Assembly (NCBI GenBank): GCA_963793675.1
Contig: CAWCBA010000010.1
Span: 62,001 to 126,000 of the forward strand
Direction of reading: 5' to 3'
DNA: 64,000 nucleotides
From: RPQJ01 sp963793675
GTDB taxonomy: Bacteria > Pseudomonadota > Gammaproteobacteria > Steroidobacterales > Steroidobacteraceae
Position 1 is the stretch's first letter. Every line of letters starts with the position of its first letter. Made by a program: the position numbers and the translations under genes. The notes beneath the pieces are model-generated. The model was not told the DNA's origin and made no database searches. It saw only the letters and a program-made list of their open reading frames with translations. Positions 10,185 to 18,205 of this stretch are shown here, in pieces.

Positions 10185-10928
10185 GTGAAAATCCCAGAAC
10201 AGATGCAACGGCTCGGCGTGATCGTCGTGCTGTTCCTCGCCGTCGTCATCACGCGCTTTTTCCTGCTGCCCGAAAGCTGGATCTCGGCGAAGCCACACCA
10301 GGCGGCCACGGTCGTCAGGGAAATGGCCAAGCCGCAGCACTACGCCGGGATGGCAACCTGCCGCCGATGCCACGAGGAGGAGTACACGACCAAGCTCGGT
10401 GGATTTCACCGCACGATCGGCTGCGAAAACTGCCACGGCGCAGCCGCTGCGCACGTCGCCAACAAGGATGACCCGGCCGCGACCCCGCCAAAGCACCGCG
10501 AACGTGAGTTCTGCCTTACTTGCCACGGTTTCGTGGCCTCCCGTCCCAACGGGTTCCCGCAAGTCGATGGGCTGCAGCACAACAAGGGCAAGAAGTGCGT
10601 CACCTGTCACGACCCGCACGATCCCAAGCCGGACGAGCCGATCAAGGGTTGCGATGGCTGCCACGGCGTCATTGCCCGCACCAAGGCGCTGTCGACTCAC
10701 TCGCAGCTTGAATGCACGCAATGCCACCAGGTCAGCGAGCAGCACCTGGTCGAACCGCGTTCGGCGCTGCCGACCAAACCCACGCAGCGCGAAGCCTGTG
10801 CGCGCTGTCACGACAAGGACGCAACCGATCCGGCCGCCGCCAGCGCGCGGCTCGACCTGAGTACACACGGTCGCACGTACGTGTGCTGGGAGTGCCATAA
10901 CGCCCACCTGCCGGAGGGGACCAAGTGA
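10185..10928 (+). CDS. Membrane-anchored octaheme c-type cytochrome
   Basis: 247 residues from a GTG start with GGGGGA at 10173-10178 as ribosome-binding site; an ATG at 10203 is the alternative. A single N-terminal hydrophobic helix (LGVIVVLFLAVVITRFF) probably acts as an uncleaved anchor. Eight CXXCH motifs follow: CRRCH, CENCH, CLTCH, CVTCH, CDGCH, CTQCH, CARCH and CWECH. The stop overlaps the GTG start of the ferredoxin gene. With the ferredoxin and NrfD genes it makes a three-part complex that resembles Geobacter CbcSTU-type modules; electrons would exit through this subunit to the periplasm. No substrate-reducing site is evident from sequence. Confidence 0.82.
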   Translation: MKIPEQMQRLGVIVVLFLAVVITRFFLLPESWISAKPHQAATVVREMAKPQHYAGMATCRRCHEEEYTTKLGGFHRTIGCENCHGAAAAHVANKDDPAATPPKHREREFCLTCHGFVASRPNGFPQVDGLQHNKGKKCVTCHDPHDPKPDEPIKGCDGCHGVIARTKALSTHSQLECTQCHQVSEQHLVEPRSALPTKPTQREACARCHDKDATDPAAASARLDLSTHGRTYVCWECHNAHLPEGTK

Positions 10929-11695
10929 ACAAGCGCGACTTCCTGAAGAATTCGATCGTCTTCTTCCCCGCGGCCGGCGTGCTGTCCGCGCTGACCTGCC
11001 AGGCGGAAGGCAAGGAATTGTCGGCCTCGATGACGACCGGGTACGACGCGTCGCAGCACTGGTATGGCATGGGCGTCGACGTCGACAAGTGCATCGGCTG
11101 CAACAAGTGCGTCGAGGCGTGCAAGGCCGAGAACAACGTGCCGGGCGAGCCCTACTACTTCCGCACCTGGATCGAGCGCTACGACATCCATGCCGACGGC
11201 GAGGTGAAGGTCGAGTGCATCAGCACCAGGACGCCCGAGGAGCGGCTGGCGCAACAGAACCAGCCGCTCGACCCGAGCGTCGTGCGGTCGTTCTTCGTGC
11301 CCAAGCTGTGCAACCAGTGTGCCAACCCGCCCTGCGTCCAGGTCTGCCCGGTGGGCGCGACGTTCCAGACCAGGGACGGGGTCGTGCTCGTCGACGAACA
11401 GCGCTGCATCGGTTGCCGCTACTGCATCCAGGCCTGCCCGTACGGCGCCCGCTACCTGAATCCGCAAACCCATACCGCGGACAAATGCACGTTCTGCTAT
11501 CACCGGATCACCAAGGGCCAGCTTCCCGCCTGCGTCGAGGTGTGCCCGACCGAGGCCCGCATCTTCGGTGACCTGAAAGGGAAGCAGGACAGGCTGGTGC
11601 GCTTCCAGCATGACAACGAAATCAGCGTGCTCAAGCCCGACCTGAATACCGAGCCGAAAGTCCGTTATGCCAGGCTCGACGGAGAAGTGCGATGA
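10925..11695 (+). CDS. Four-cluster [4Fe-4S] ferredoxin subunit (NrfC/PsrB/DmsB-like)
   Basis: 256 residues. The GTG start overlaps the preceding stop (GTGA). Sixteen cysteines in four groups (CIGCNKCVEAC, CNQCANPPCVQVC, CIGCRYCIQAC, CTFC..CVEVC) bind four [4Fe-4S] clusters in the usual order of NrfC/PsrB-type subunits. The N-terminus (NKRDFLK then a hydrophobic stretch) is a twin-arginine-like leader with K in place of the first R, so export to the periplasmic face is likely but not certain. It would pass electrons between the NrfD-type membrane subunit and the octaheme cytochrome. No molybdopterin catalytic subunit is present nearby. Confidence 0.88.
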   Translation: MNKRDFLKNSIVFFPAAGVLSALTCQAEGKELSASMTTGYDASQHWYGMGVDVDKCIGCNKCVEACKAENNVPGEPYYFRTWIERYDIHADGEVKVECISTRTPEERLAQQNQPLDPSVVRSFFVPKLCNQCANPPCVQVCPVGATFQTRDGVVLVDEQRCIGCRYCIQACPYGARYLNPQTHTADKCTFCYHRITKGQLPACVEVCPTEARIFGDLKGKQDRLVRFQHDNEISVLKPDLNTEPKVRYARLDGEVR

Positions 11696-12915
11696 GCGAC
11701 GCCTCCCTTCCTGCGGCACTCAACGAGCAGCTCGCAAACCAGCTGAGCCAGGTCATCGGTTTCATCTACCCGAACGAGATCGAGACCCACTGGGCGATCC
11801 TGATCGTCGTCTATCCGTACCTGACCGGCATCGTCGCCGGCGCCTTCATTCTTGCGTCGCTGGTGAAGGTGTTCAACGTCGTCGAGGTCCAGCCGATCTA
11901 CCGGCTGGCGCTGCTCGCCGCGCTGTCGTTCATGCTCGTTGCGGGCATGCCGCTGCAGCTGCATCTGGGTCACCCGGAGCGGGCGTACGAGATCTTCATG
12001 ACGCCGCAACCGACGTCCGCCATGGCGATGTTCGGCTTCGTCTACCTGTGGTACCTGCTTGGCATCCTGCTGATCGAAGTGTGGCTCGAGTACCGCGAGC
12101 AACTGGTGCTGATGGCGCGGGAGGCGAAGGGCGTCATGAAACCCGTGTACCGGGCGCTCTCGCTCTGGTCGAATGACGTCAGCCCCGAGGCCGTCGCCTG
12201 GGACCACCGCGTGAGCAAGATCGTCACGATCATCGGCATTCCGTCGGCTTTCCTGCTGCACGGTTACGTCGGCTTCATCTTCGGCTCGATCAAGGCGAAC
12301 CCCTGGTGGGGCAGCGTGCTGATGCCGATCGTGTTCCTGATGTCCGCGATCGTCTCCGGCATCGCGATGGTCATGCTCATCTACATGGTGATCAGCCTGC
12401 TGCGCAACGAGAAGATCGACATGCGCTGCCTCGACAAGGTCGGGCTCTTCCTGCTGGTCGCGCTCATCGTCGACTTCGCTCTCGAGGGCCTGGAATTCAT
12501 CCACCGGGTCTACCAGAACGAGGAGTCGCTCAAGATCCTGAGCGAGCTCATCTCCGTGAAGCTGTTCAACAGCATGGTCATCATGCAGGTCACGCTCGGC
12601 ATGTTGTTGCCGCTGCTGATCCTCGCGCTCGCTCGAAGCCGGCGTTTCAACGACGACATGCGCAGGATCATGTACTTCCTCTCCGCGTTGCTGATCCAGG
12701 TCGGCATCTTCAGCATGCGCTGGAACGTCGTGATCGGCGGGCAGTTGTTCTCGAAGAGCTACCGCGGCCTGATGGCCTACAAGATGGAGCTGACCGGCAT
12801 CGAGAGCCTGTGGACGGCGCTGGTGCTGCTGGCGCTGCCGTTCATGATCCTGACCGTATTGAATTACCTGCTGCCGACGCGCTGGCTGGAAAAGCGGGCG
12901 TTGGCAGCCCATTGA
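11692..12915 (+). CDS. NrfD/PsrC-type quinol-interacting membrane subunit
   Basis: 407 residues, start ATG overlapping the ferredoxin stop (ATGA), so translation is coupled. Eight to ten hydrophobic helices cover nearly the whole length, with the fold and size of NrfD/PsrC proteins. These oxidise or reduce menaquinol and hand electrons to the four-cluster ferredoxin. The early acidic and polar residues (FIYPNEIETHW) sit near the membrane edge. With its two upstream partners it forms a quinol:cytochrome module. Direction of electron flow cannot be read from sequence. Confidence 0.85.
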   Translation: MSDASLPAALNEQLANQLSQVIGFIYPNEIETHWAILIVVYPYLTGIVAGAFILASLVKVFNVVEVQPIYRLALLAALSFMLVAGMPLQLHLGHPERAYEIFMTPQPTSAMAMFGFVYLWYLLGILLIEVWLEYREQLVLMAREAKGVMKPVYRALSLWSNDVSPEAVAWDHRVSKIVTIIGIPSAFLLHGYVGFIFGSIKANPWWGSVLMPIVFLMSAIVSGIAMVMLIYMVISLLRNEKIDMRCLDKVGLFLLVALIVDFALEGLEFIHRVYQNEESLKILSELISVKLFNSMVIMQVTLGMLLPLLILALARSRRFNDDMRRIMYFLSALLIQVGIFSMRWNVVIGGQLFSKSYRGLMAYKMELTGIESLWTALVLLALPFMILTVLNYLLPTRWLEKRALAAH

Positions 12916-12950
12916 GCCCGATCACACCCCTGCTTCCAAAGGATCACCGC

Positions 12951-13259
12951 ATGAAACCGCTGACCGTGACCGCAATGCTCGTCGCCAGCCTGGCGCTGGC
13001 GGCCTCCGTCCACGCCGCGGACCTCGCTGCCGGCAAGGCGATGGCCGAGGACGTGTGTTCCGACTGCCACGGTGCCGACGGCAAGGGTGATGCCGACTTC
13101 CCGGCCATCGGCGGCATGTCCGTCGACAAGTTCAGCAAGGCGATCCAGGAGTACCAGGACGGCACCCGCACCAAGGACGCCAAGATGACCAAGGCTGCGA
13201 AGAAGCTCACCGCCGCCGACGTCGCCAACCTCGCCGCCTATTACGCCACGCTCAAATAG
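12951..13259 (+). CDS. Small periplasmic monoheme cytochrome c (class I)
   Basis: 102 residues from the ATG at 12951. A signal peptide ends at SVHAAD; one CSDCH haem motif lies at about residues 36-40, with a C-terminal helix DVANLAAYYATLK and a likely axial Met in the GGMSVDK or DAKMTK segment. Size and layout are those of cytochrome c5/c553-like soluble carriers. It sits 35 bp after the NrfD-type gene and is followed by a strong terminator, so it closes that operon. Probable role: shuttling electrons from the inner-membrane complex across the periplasm. Confidence 0.85.
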   Translation: MKPLTVTAMLVASLALAASVHAADLAAGKAMAEDVCSDCHGADGKGDADFPAIGGMSVDKFSKAIQEYQDGTRTKDAKMTKAAKKLTAADVANLAAYYATLK

Positions 13260-13318
13260 GCGAAACCGCCTCGAACTGCGCCCGCCGCACCGTTACGGTA
13301 ATAACGAAATGGTGCCCC

Positions 13319-13353
13319 GCCCGCGAAGCGTTTATCCTTCGCGGGCGTTTTTT
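13319..13353 (+). terminator. Rho-independent terminator closing the cytochrome operon
   Basis: Perfect 10-bp stem GCCCGCGAAG/CTTCGCGGGC (13319-13328 with 13337-13346), 8-base loop, followed at once by a run of six Ts. It separates the NrfD/cytochrome operon from the NapC-like gene. Confidence 0.85.
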
Positions 13354-13381
13354 CGCGGATGCCCGGCCCCGGGGGCCAAGA

Positions 13382-14893
13382 ATGATCAAGAATTATCTCG
13401 CCGTAATCACCCGTAGCACGCTCAGCATAGCGGGCACGGCCATCGCAGTCGTTGGCGCGGCGCTGTTCATCACGCTGTTCGTAATCCAGTTCATCGGGTT
13501 CCGGGGCGGACCCTACCTCGGCATCATCACCTACCTGCTGATCCCCGCCGTGGTGGTCGCCGGGCTGGTCCTGGTTCCGGTCGGCATCTGGCGGCAGACG
13601 AAGCGGGAACGGTCCGGCATGGCCCAGGGCGAACCCACGCCGGGTCTGCCGGTCATCGACCTCAATTCACAACGGACCCGCAAGGCCCTGGCCACCTTCG
13701 GCGTGCTCGCGCTGATCGGTTCGGTAGTCCTGGCAGTCGGCACCTACAAGGGTGTCGAGTACATGGAGTCGGTGGAGTTCTGCGGCACCACCTGTCACAC
13801 GGTGATGCAGCCGGAATACACGGCTTTCCAGCGTTCACCCCACTCCCGCGTGGCCTGCGCCGACTGCCACATCGGCGCCGGCGCCGACTGGTTCGTGAAG
13901 TCGAAGCTGTCGGGCAGCTGGCAGCTCGTTGCGGTGACCTTCAACCTGTACCCCACGCCCATTCCGACGCCGGTGCACAACCTGCGCCCCGCGCGCGAAA
14001 CCTGCGAGGAATGCCACTGGCCGACGAAGTTCGCGGGCGACAAGCTGCGTGTGCGCGTGCACTACGCGGACGACGAGAAGAACACCGAGATGCACAACGT
14101 GCTGCTGGTCAAGATCGGCGGCGAGCACGGCCGCAAGTCCTCCGGCATTCACTGGCACGTCGATCCGGGCGTGACGATCCGCTACCTCACCGACGACAAG
14201 CGCGAGACGATCTACGACGTCGAGCTCACTGCGAAAGACGGCACCAGGAAGCTGTTCAAGCCGAAGGATCCGGCTCCGGCCGGCACGCAATGGCGCACGA
14301 TGGATTGCGTGGACTGCCACAACCGGCCGACGCACATCTACCGCCAGCCGCAGAACGAGATCGACGTGGCCCTCGAGCAGGGCACGATCGACAAGACCCT
14401 GCCGTTCATCAAGAAGGAAGGCCTGCGCGCCGTGCAGGTCGAGTATCCCTCGCACGAGGCGGCGCGAGCCGGCATCGCCAGCGACATCGCGGACTACTAC
14501 GCCAAGAACTACCCGGAGGTCGCGGCACAGCAGCAGGATGCCGTGGCCGCCGCCGGCAAGGCGCTCGGCGACATCTATGCGTGGAACGTGTTCCCGGCGA
14601 TGAAGGTGACGTGGGGCACGTACCCGAATCACCTCGGGCACAAGGATTCGCCTGGGTGCTTCCGTTGCCACGACAAGAAGCACAAGACCGACGACGGCGA
14701 GAAGATCAATAAGGACTGCGACACCTGCCACACGATCCTGGCCGAGGACGAGGAAGACCCGGCGATCCTGCGCACGCTGGCGGGCGAAGAGCCCGAAGCC
14801 GCCGCGGCAACTGCGAGCGACGCTGCGCCGGCGGATGCGGCGGCCACGACGTCGGCGGTTGCGCCGGCCGCAGCGGGCAGGCCCGCTGGCTGA
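13382..14893 (+). CDS. NapC/NirT-type multiheme cytochrome, ImcH-like
   Basis: 503 residues. Two N-terminal membrane segments (about 15-40 and 45-70) and a third at about 104-122 precede a periplasmic haem domain. Haem sites: one unusual CGTTCH (CXXXCH) at the NapC-like first position (EFCGTTCHTV), then CADCH, CEECH, CVDCH, CFRCH and CDTCH. NapC/NirT proteins oxidise menaquinol. The extra membrane helices, length and haem number recall Geobacter ImcH, the inner-membrane cytochrome for high-potential extracellular acceptors; that match is my inference. The last 50 residues are a low-complexity Ala/Pro/Thr tail. It is monocistronic between a terminator and convergent genes. Confidence 0.82.
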   Translation: MIKNYLAVITRSTLSIAGTAIAVVGAALFITLFVIQFIGFRGGPYLGIITYLLIPAVVVAGLVLVPVGIWRQTKRERSGMAQGEPTPGLPVIDLNSQRTRKALATFGVLALIGSVVLAVGTYKGVEYMESVEFCGTTCHTVMQPEYTAFQRSPHSRVACADCHIGAGADWFVKSKLSGSWQLVAVTFNLYPTPIPTPVHNLRPARETCEECHWPTKFAGDKLRVRVHYADDEKNTEMHNVLLVKIGGEHGRKSSGIHWHVDPGVTIRYLTDDKRETIYDVELTAKDGTRKLFKPKDPAPAGTQWRTMDCVDCHNRPTHIYRQPQNEIDVALEQGTIDKTLPFIKKEGLRAVQVEYPSHEAARAGIASDIADYYAKNYPEVAAQQQDAVAAAGKALGDIYAWNVFPAMKVTWGTYPNHLGHKDSPGCFRCHDKKHKTDDGEKINKDCDTCHTILAEDEEDPAILRTLAGEEPEAAAATASDAAPADAAATTSAVAPAAAGRPAG

Positions 14894-14915
14894 GAGCCGC
14901 AGCCTGCCCCCGCAA

Positions 14916-14941
14916 CCCTCTCCCGCGGCAGCGGGAGAGGG
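14916..14941. terminator. Palindrome between convergent genes
   Basis: Perfect 11-bp inverted repeat CCCTCTCCCGC/GCGGGAGAGGG with a GGCA loop, midway between the convergent NapC-like and small Fe-transport-linked genes. It has no T-run. It could serve both directions as a transcript end, or be one copy of a REP-like family; a genome-wide count would tell. Confidence 0.5.
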
Positions 14942-14958
14942 AGTGCGAAAGACCCGGG

Positions 14959-15213
14959 TTATTTCTTCTGCTGCGCCCGCTCTGCGGGCGTAAGCGTATT
15001 GGCAGGGCAGTCGCTGCAGCCGCCGACCGCTGCCCTGGCCAGCTTATGCAGCCGGGTTGCCACCTGACCGCGCAGTCCCGCGGCTTCTGGACCGCCGAGG
15101 CGGTGAGCGAGCCGCAAGGCAAGGCGGTTGCGTGACACGGCCGGCGTCAGTGCCCAGACCGCATAGCCGGCCGCCGCCACGACGATCAGACCCACGAACA
15201 CCGATTCGAGCAT
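14959..15213 (-). CDS. Small FeoB-associated Cys-containing membrane protein
   Basis: 84 residues: one N-terminal membrane helix (SVFVGLIVVAAAGYAVWAL), then a basic cytoplasmic tail with GGCSDCPAN near the end. Small proteins with one helix and a C-terminal CxxC are often encoded next to feoB and are annotated as FeoB-associated Cys-rich proteins; they may sense or hand over iron. It starts 17 bp after the feoB stop, so it is the third gene of the feo operon. Confidence 0.65.
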   Translation of the reverse strand: MLESVFVGLIVVAAAGYAVWALTPAVSRNRLALRLAHRLGGPEAAGLRGQVATRLHKLARAAVGGCSDCPANTLTPAERAQQKK

Positions 15214-15229
15214 CGGGACGTCCTCCCGT

Positions 15230-17104
15230 TCAGTCGAGCAGCGCGCTCGCGACGTGGTACGTCACGAACGATGCGAGGTAGGCCAGTGCGAACAGGTACG
15301 CGGCCATCGCGATCGGGTACCGCCACGAATTCGTTTCGCGCTTGACGACGACCAGCGTCGACAGGCACTGCGGCGCGAAGACGTACCAGGCGAGCAAAGA
15401 AAGTGCCGTTGCCAGGCTCCAGGTCTGCGCGATCATCGGCACCAGCGTCCCGGAGACGTCGCCATCGTTCGACAGCGAGTACACGGTGCCGAGCGCGCCG
15501 ACGGCGACCTCGCGTGCGGCGAGACCGGGCACGAGCGCGAGTGAAATCTGCCAGTTGAAGCCGATCGGCGCGAACACGACTTCGAGCGCGCGACCGATCA
15601 TGCCGGCAAAGCTGTGCGCGATCGCCGGCCCAGCAGCGCCGGGGGGCGGCGCAGGGTAGGTGCTCAGGAACCAGAGCACGATCATCAGCGCGAGGATGAT
15701 CGTGCCCACGCGCTGCAGGAATACCTTGGCGCGCTCCCACAGCCCGATGGCGAGGTTGTTGAGGTGTGGCCAGTGGTATTCGGGCAGCTCGAGCAGGAGC
15801 GGGTGATACGCAGTCCTGAGGGCCGTGCGCTTGAGCAGGAATGCCACCGCCATCGCGGCGACGATGCCCGCGAAGTACAGGGTAAACAGGACGAGGCCCT
15901 GCAGGTTGAACGGGCCCACGGGCCGTGACGGAATGAACGCCGCGATCACCAGCGCGTAGACCGGCAGCCTGGCCGAGCACGTCATCAGCGGCGCGATCAT
16001 GATCGTCGCCATGCGGTCGCGCAGGTTCGGGATGGTGCGCGTCGCCATGATGCCCGGCACCGCGCAGGCAAAGCTCGACAGCAACGGAATGAACGCGCGA
16101 CCGGAGAGACCGACCGACCCCATCAGCCGGTCGAGCAGGTACGCGGCGCGCGGCAGGTAACCGCTGTCCTCGAGCGCGAGGATGAACAGGAACAGGATCA
16201 GGATCTGCGGCAGGAACACCAGCACGCTGCCGACGCCCGCGATGACGCCGTCGACGAGCAGGCTGCGCAGCGCGCCATCCGGCAAGGACTGCTGCAGCCA
16301 CGTGCCCAGCGCACCGACGCCGCCATTGATGAAATCCATCGGCACGGCCGCCCAGCTGAAGACTGCCTGGAACACGAAGAAAAGGATCGCCGCGAGGATC
16401 ACGGGGCCGACGACCGGGTGCATCACGAGCGCGTCGAGGCGGGCGAGCGCCTGCTTGCGCGCGGGTTCGGTGTAACCGATTGCTTTCAGGATGCGGCGTA
16501 CGTCGCGCTGCGTGCGCTGGATCTCGTCGAAGGTCGATTCGCGCCAGGCGACGGGCCCGCGTGCGCCCGGGTGCGGCAGCGTCTCGAGCTTGTCGACCAG
16601 CAGGCGCACGCCGTCGTGGTCCACCGCAACGGTCGCGACGACCGGCACGCCGAGTTCCTGCTCGAGCCGCGCGCGATCGAGCTGGTAACCGCGATCCGCC
16701 GCGAGGTCGCTCATGTTGAGCGCGACCACCATGGGCACGCCGAGGTCGCGCAGTTCGAGCACGAGGCGCAGGTTGAGCCGCAGGTTGGTCGCGTCCACCA
16801 CGCACACCACGAATTCCGGCGGCGGTTCGTCCGCCAGTCGCCCCAGCAGGAAATCACGCGTGATCGCTTCGTCGAGCGTCGTCGGCGTGAGGCTGTACGC
16901 GCCCGGCAGGTCGAGCACCTTGTACAGGCGCTGCCGGGCCGGGCCGGTGAACGAGCCTTCCTTGCGCTCGACCGTAACGCCCGCGTAGTTCGCGACCCGT
17001 TGCCGGCTGCCGGTGAGCCGGTTGAACAACGCGGTCTTGCCGCAGTTGGGCACGCCGACGAGGGCGAGCCGCATGGCATCGAGCGTCGCGGCCTGGCTGT
17101 TCAC
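15230..17104 (-). CDS. feoB: Ferrous iron transporter FeoB
   Basis: 624 residues from a GTG start that overlaps the feoA stop; an internal ATG at 17074 is possible. The N-terminal GTPase has G1 GVPNCGKTALFN, G3 DLPGAYSL and G4 NMSD, followed by the GDI helical segment. Two Gate domains and core helices follow, including the characteristic SFACAVPGIMATR and GLAAREVAVGALGT segments. Somewhat shorter than the 750-residue E. coli protein but close to many compact FeoBs. It imports Fe(II) across the inner membrane, useful for an organism making dozens of haems. Cotranscribed with feoA upstream and the small membrane protein downstream. Confidence 0.93.
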   Translation of the reverse strand: MNSQAATLDAMRLALVGVPNCGKTALFNRLTGSRQRVANYAGVTVERKEGSFTGPARQRLYKVLDLPGAYSLTPTTLDEAITRDFLLGRLADEPPPEFVVCVVDATNLRLNLRLVLELRDLGVPMVVALNMSDLAADRGYQLDRARLEQELGVPVVATVAVDHDGVRLLVDKLETLPHPGARGPVAWRESTFDEIQRTQRDVRRILKAIGYTEPARKQALARLDALVMHPVVGPVILAAILFFVFQAVFSWAAVPMDFINGGVGALGTWLQQSLPDGALRSLLVDGVIAGVGSVLVFLPQILILFLFILALEDSGYLPRAAYLLDRLMGSVGLSGRAFIPLLSSFACAVPGIMATRTIPNLRDRMATIMIAPLMTCSARLPVYALVIAAFIPSRPVGPFNLQGLVLFTLYFAGIVAAMAVAFLLKRTALRTAYHPLLLELPEYHWPHLNNLAIGLWERAKVFLQRVGTIILALMIVLWFLSTYPAPPPGAAGPAIAHSFAGMIGRALEVVFAPIGFNWQISLALVPGLAAREVAVGALGTVYSLSNDGDVSGTLVPMIAQTWSLATALSLLAWYVFAPQCLSTLVVVKRETNSWRYPIAMAAYLFALAYLASFVTYHVASALLD

Positions 17105-17382
17105 AGGGCGACCCCGACGACCTCGGGCTCGACCAGCACCGCGATCGCCTCACGGCGACGCAGCGCAAACGCCGTGTTGCCGAGGCGCACGGCGATCGGG
17201 TCGCCACCGGGCCAGATTTCGCCGATCACCTCGAATCGCTCGCCGGGCACGAAACCGAGTTCGAGCAGGCGTCGGCTGACAGTGGACTGCGCCTCGTCAC
17301 CGAGGCTCTGCGCATCGTCGCGCACAGCAATGACCACGCCCCGGGCGCCTTTGCGCAGCGTGGCCAGACTGACGGGAGACAT
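17101..17382 (-). CDS. feoA: Ferrous iron transport accessory protein FeoA
   Basis: 93 residues with the SH3-like FeoA fold: SRRLLELGFVPGERFEVI followed by GGDPIAVRLGNTAFALRRREA. FeoA is a cytoplasmic partner needed for FeoB activity. Its stop overlaps the feoB start (GTGA). A Fur-like sequence lies about 43 bp upstream of the start, fitting iron-repressed expression. Confidence 0.92.
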   Translation of the reverse strand: MSPVSLATLRKGARGVVIAVRDDAQSLGDEAQSTVSRRLLELGFVPGERFEVIGEIWPGGDPIAVRLGNTAFALRRREAIAVLVEPEVVGVAL

Positions 17383-17424
17383 TGAGTGCTGGGGTACCTG
17401 GAGCGAAGGAGCGCAGTTTCTCCT

Positions 17425-17441
17425 TAATGAGATTCGTTCGC
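17425..17441 (-). promoter_or_regulatory. Candidate Fur box upstream of feoA
   Basis: TAATGAGATTCGTTCGC matches 13 of 17 core positions of the gammaproteobacterial Fur consensus (TAATGAGAATCATTATC). It sits 43-59 bp upstream of feoA, where repression by Fe-Fur would be expected. Found by eye only. Confidence 0.4.
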
Positions 17442-17532
17442 AACAAGGGAAACCCGCTATGTGCCCTGCGGCCGTCCGCTACGCCGCCCCGCATTCGCTG
17501 GGCTGCCCGATTGGAGTAGCCTATTCATTACA

Positions 17533-17561
17533 TAGACAATATGTTGGACAAAGACTATACG
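17533..17561 (+). promoter_or_regulatory. Possible sigma-70 promoter for the ECF sigma gene
   Basis: TAGACA (17533-17538), a 17-base spacer, then TATACG (17556-17561), in an AT-rich patch of an otherwise GC-rich region. Short inverted repeats overlap it: ACATA/TATGT at 17530-17544 and ATAGACA/TGTCTAT at 17532-17538 and 17566-17572. These could be operator half-sites. Confidence 0.3.
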
Positions 17562-17644
17562 ATCATGTCTATACTCCGTTCCACAGCGGCCGGTTCCAGT
17601 CTTGAAACCGGGTTCCGCCCTGAACGAATAGAGGTGAGCAAGCG

Positions 17645-18205
17645 ATGTCGGAGTCCATCCTCGAGCGTGTGGCCCGCGGCGACCAGCAGGCGGTCCGTGA
17701 GTGCATCGACGAGTTCGGCGGCCTGGTATGGGCCATTGCGCGGCGCATGACGCGCTCGCGCGCCGACGCGGAAGATGCGGTGCAGGAGATCTTCGTCGAC
17801 GTCTGGCGCAGCGCCGCCCGGTACGACTCCGTGCAGGGTTCGGAGAAGGTCTTCATCACGACGATCGCGCGTCGTCGCCTGATCGATCGCATCCGTCGCG
17901 GCCGCATGAATGCGATGATGGACGGCGAGGAAGCGCTCGAAGACCTGCGCTTCGCGGAGCACGGCAACCACGGGGAAATCCGTGCGGAAGCCGAGCGGGC
18001 GGCAGCGGTCGTCGCACGGCTTCGGCCCGAGCAGCGCAAGGTGTTGAGCATGGGGCTGCTCGAGGGCATGACGCATTCCGAGATCGCGACGGCGACCGGC
18101 ATGCCGCTCGGCACGGTCAAGACACAGATGCGGCGTGGGCTGATTCAGGTACGGCAGTGGATGAAGATCGAAAACCCGGTGCAGATGAGCCAGGCGACTA
18201 CCTGA
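17645..18205 (+). CDS. RNA polymerase ECF sigma factor
   Basis: 186 residues. Region 2 is visible as LVWAIARRMTRSRADAEDAV with the QEIFVDVWRSAARYD core helix, and region 4 as LRPEQRKVLSMGLLEGMTHS followed by EIATATGMPLGTVKTQMRRG. It directs RNA polymerase to a stress or envelope regulon. The next gene overlaps or abuts it and encodes a membrane anti-sigma factor, so the pair is probably cotranscribed and autoregulated. Preceded by GAGGTGAGC as ribosome-binding site. Confidence 0.88.
   Translation: MSESILERVARGDQQAVRECIDEFGGLVWAIARRMTRSRADAEDAVQEIFVDVWRSAARYDSVQGSEKVFITTIARRRLIDRIRRGRMNAMMDGEEALEDLRFAEHGNHGEIRAEAERAAAVVARLRPEQRKVLSMGLLEGMTHSEIATATGMPLGTVKTQMRRGLIQVRQWMKIENPVQMSQATT

Noticed and set aside
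14916..14941. Palindrome as an att site or origin element
   Set aside because: A single short hairpin between convergent genes is more simply a transcript-end or REP-type element.
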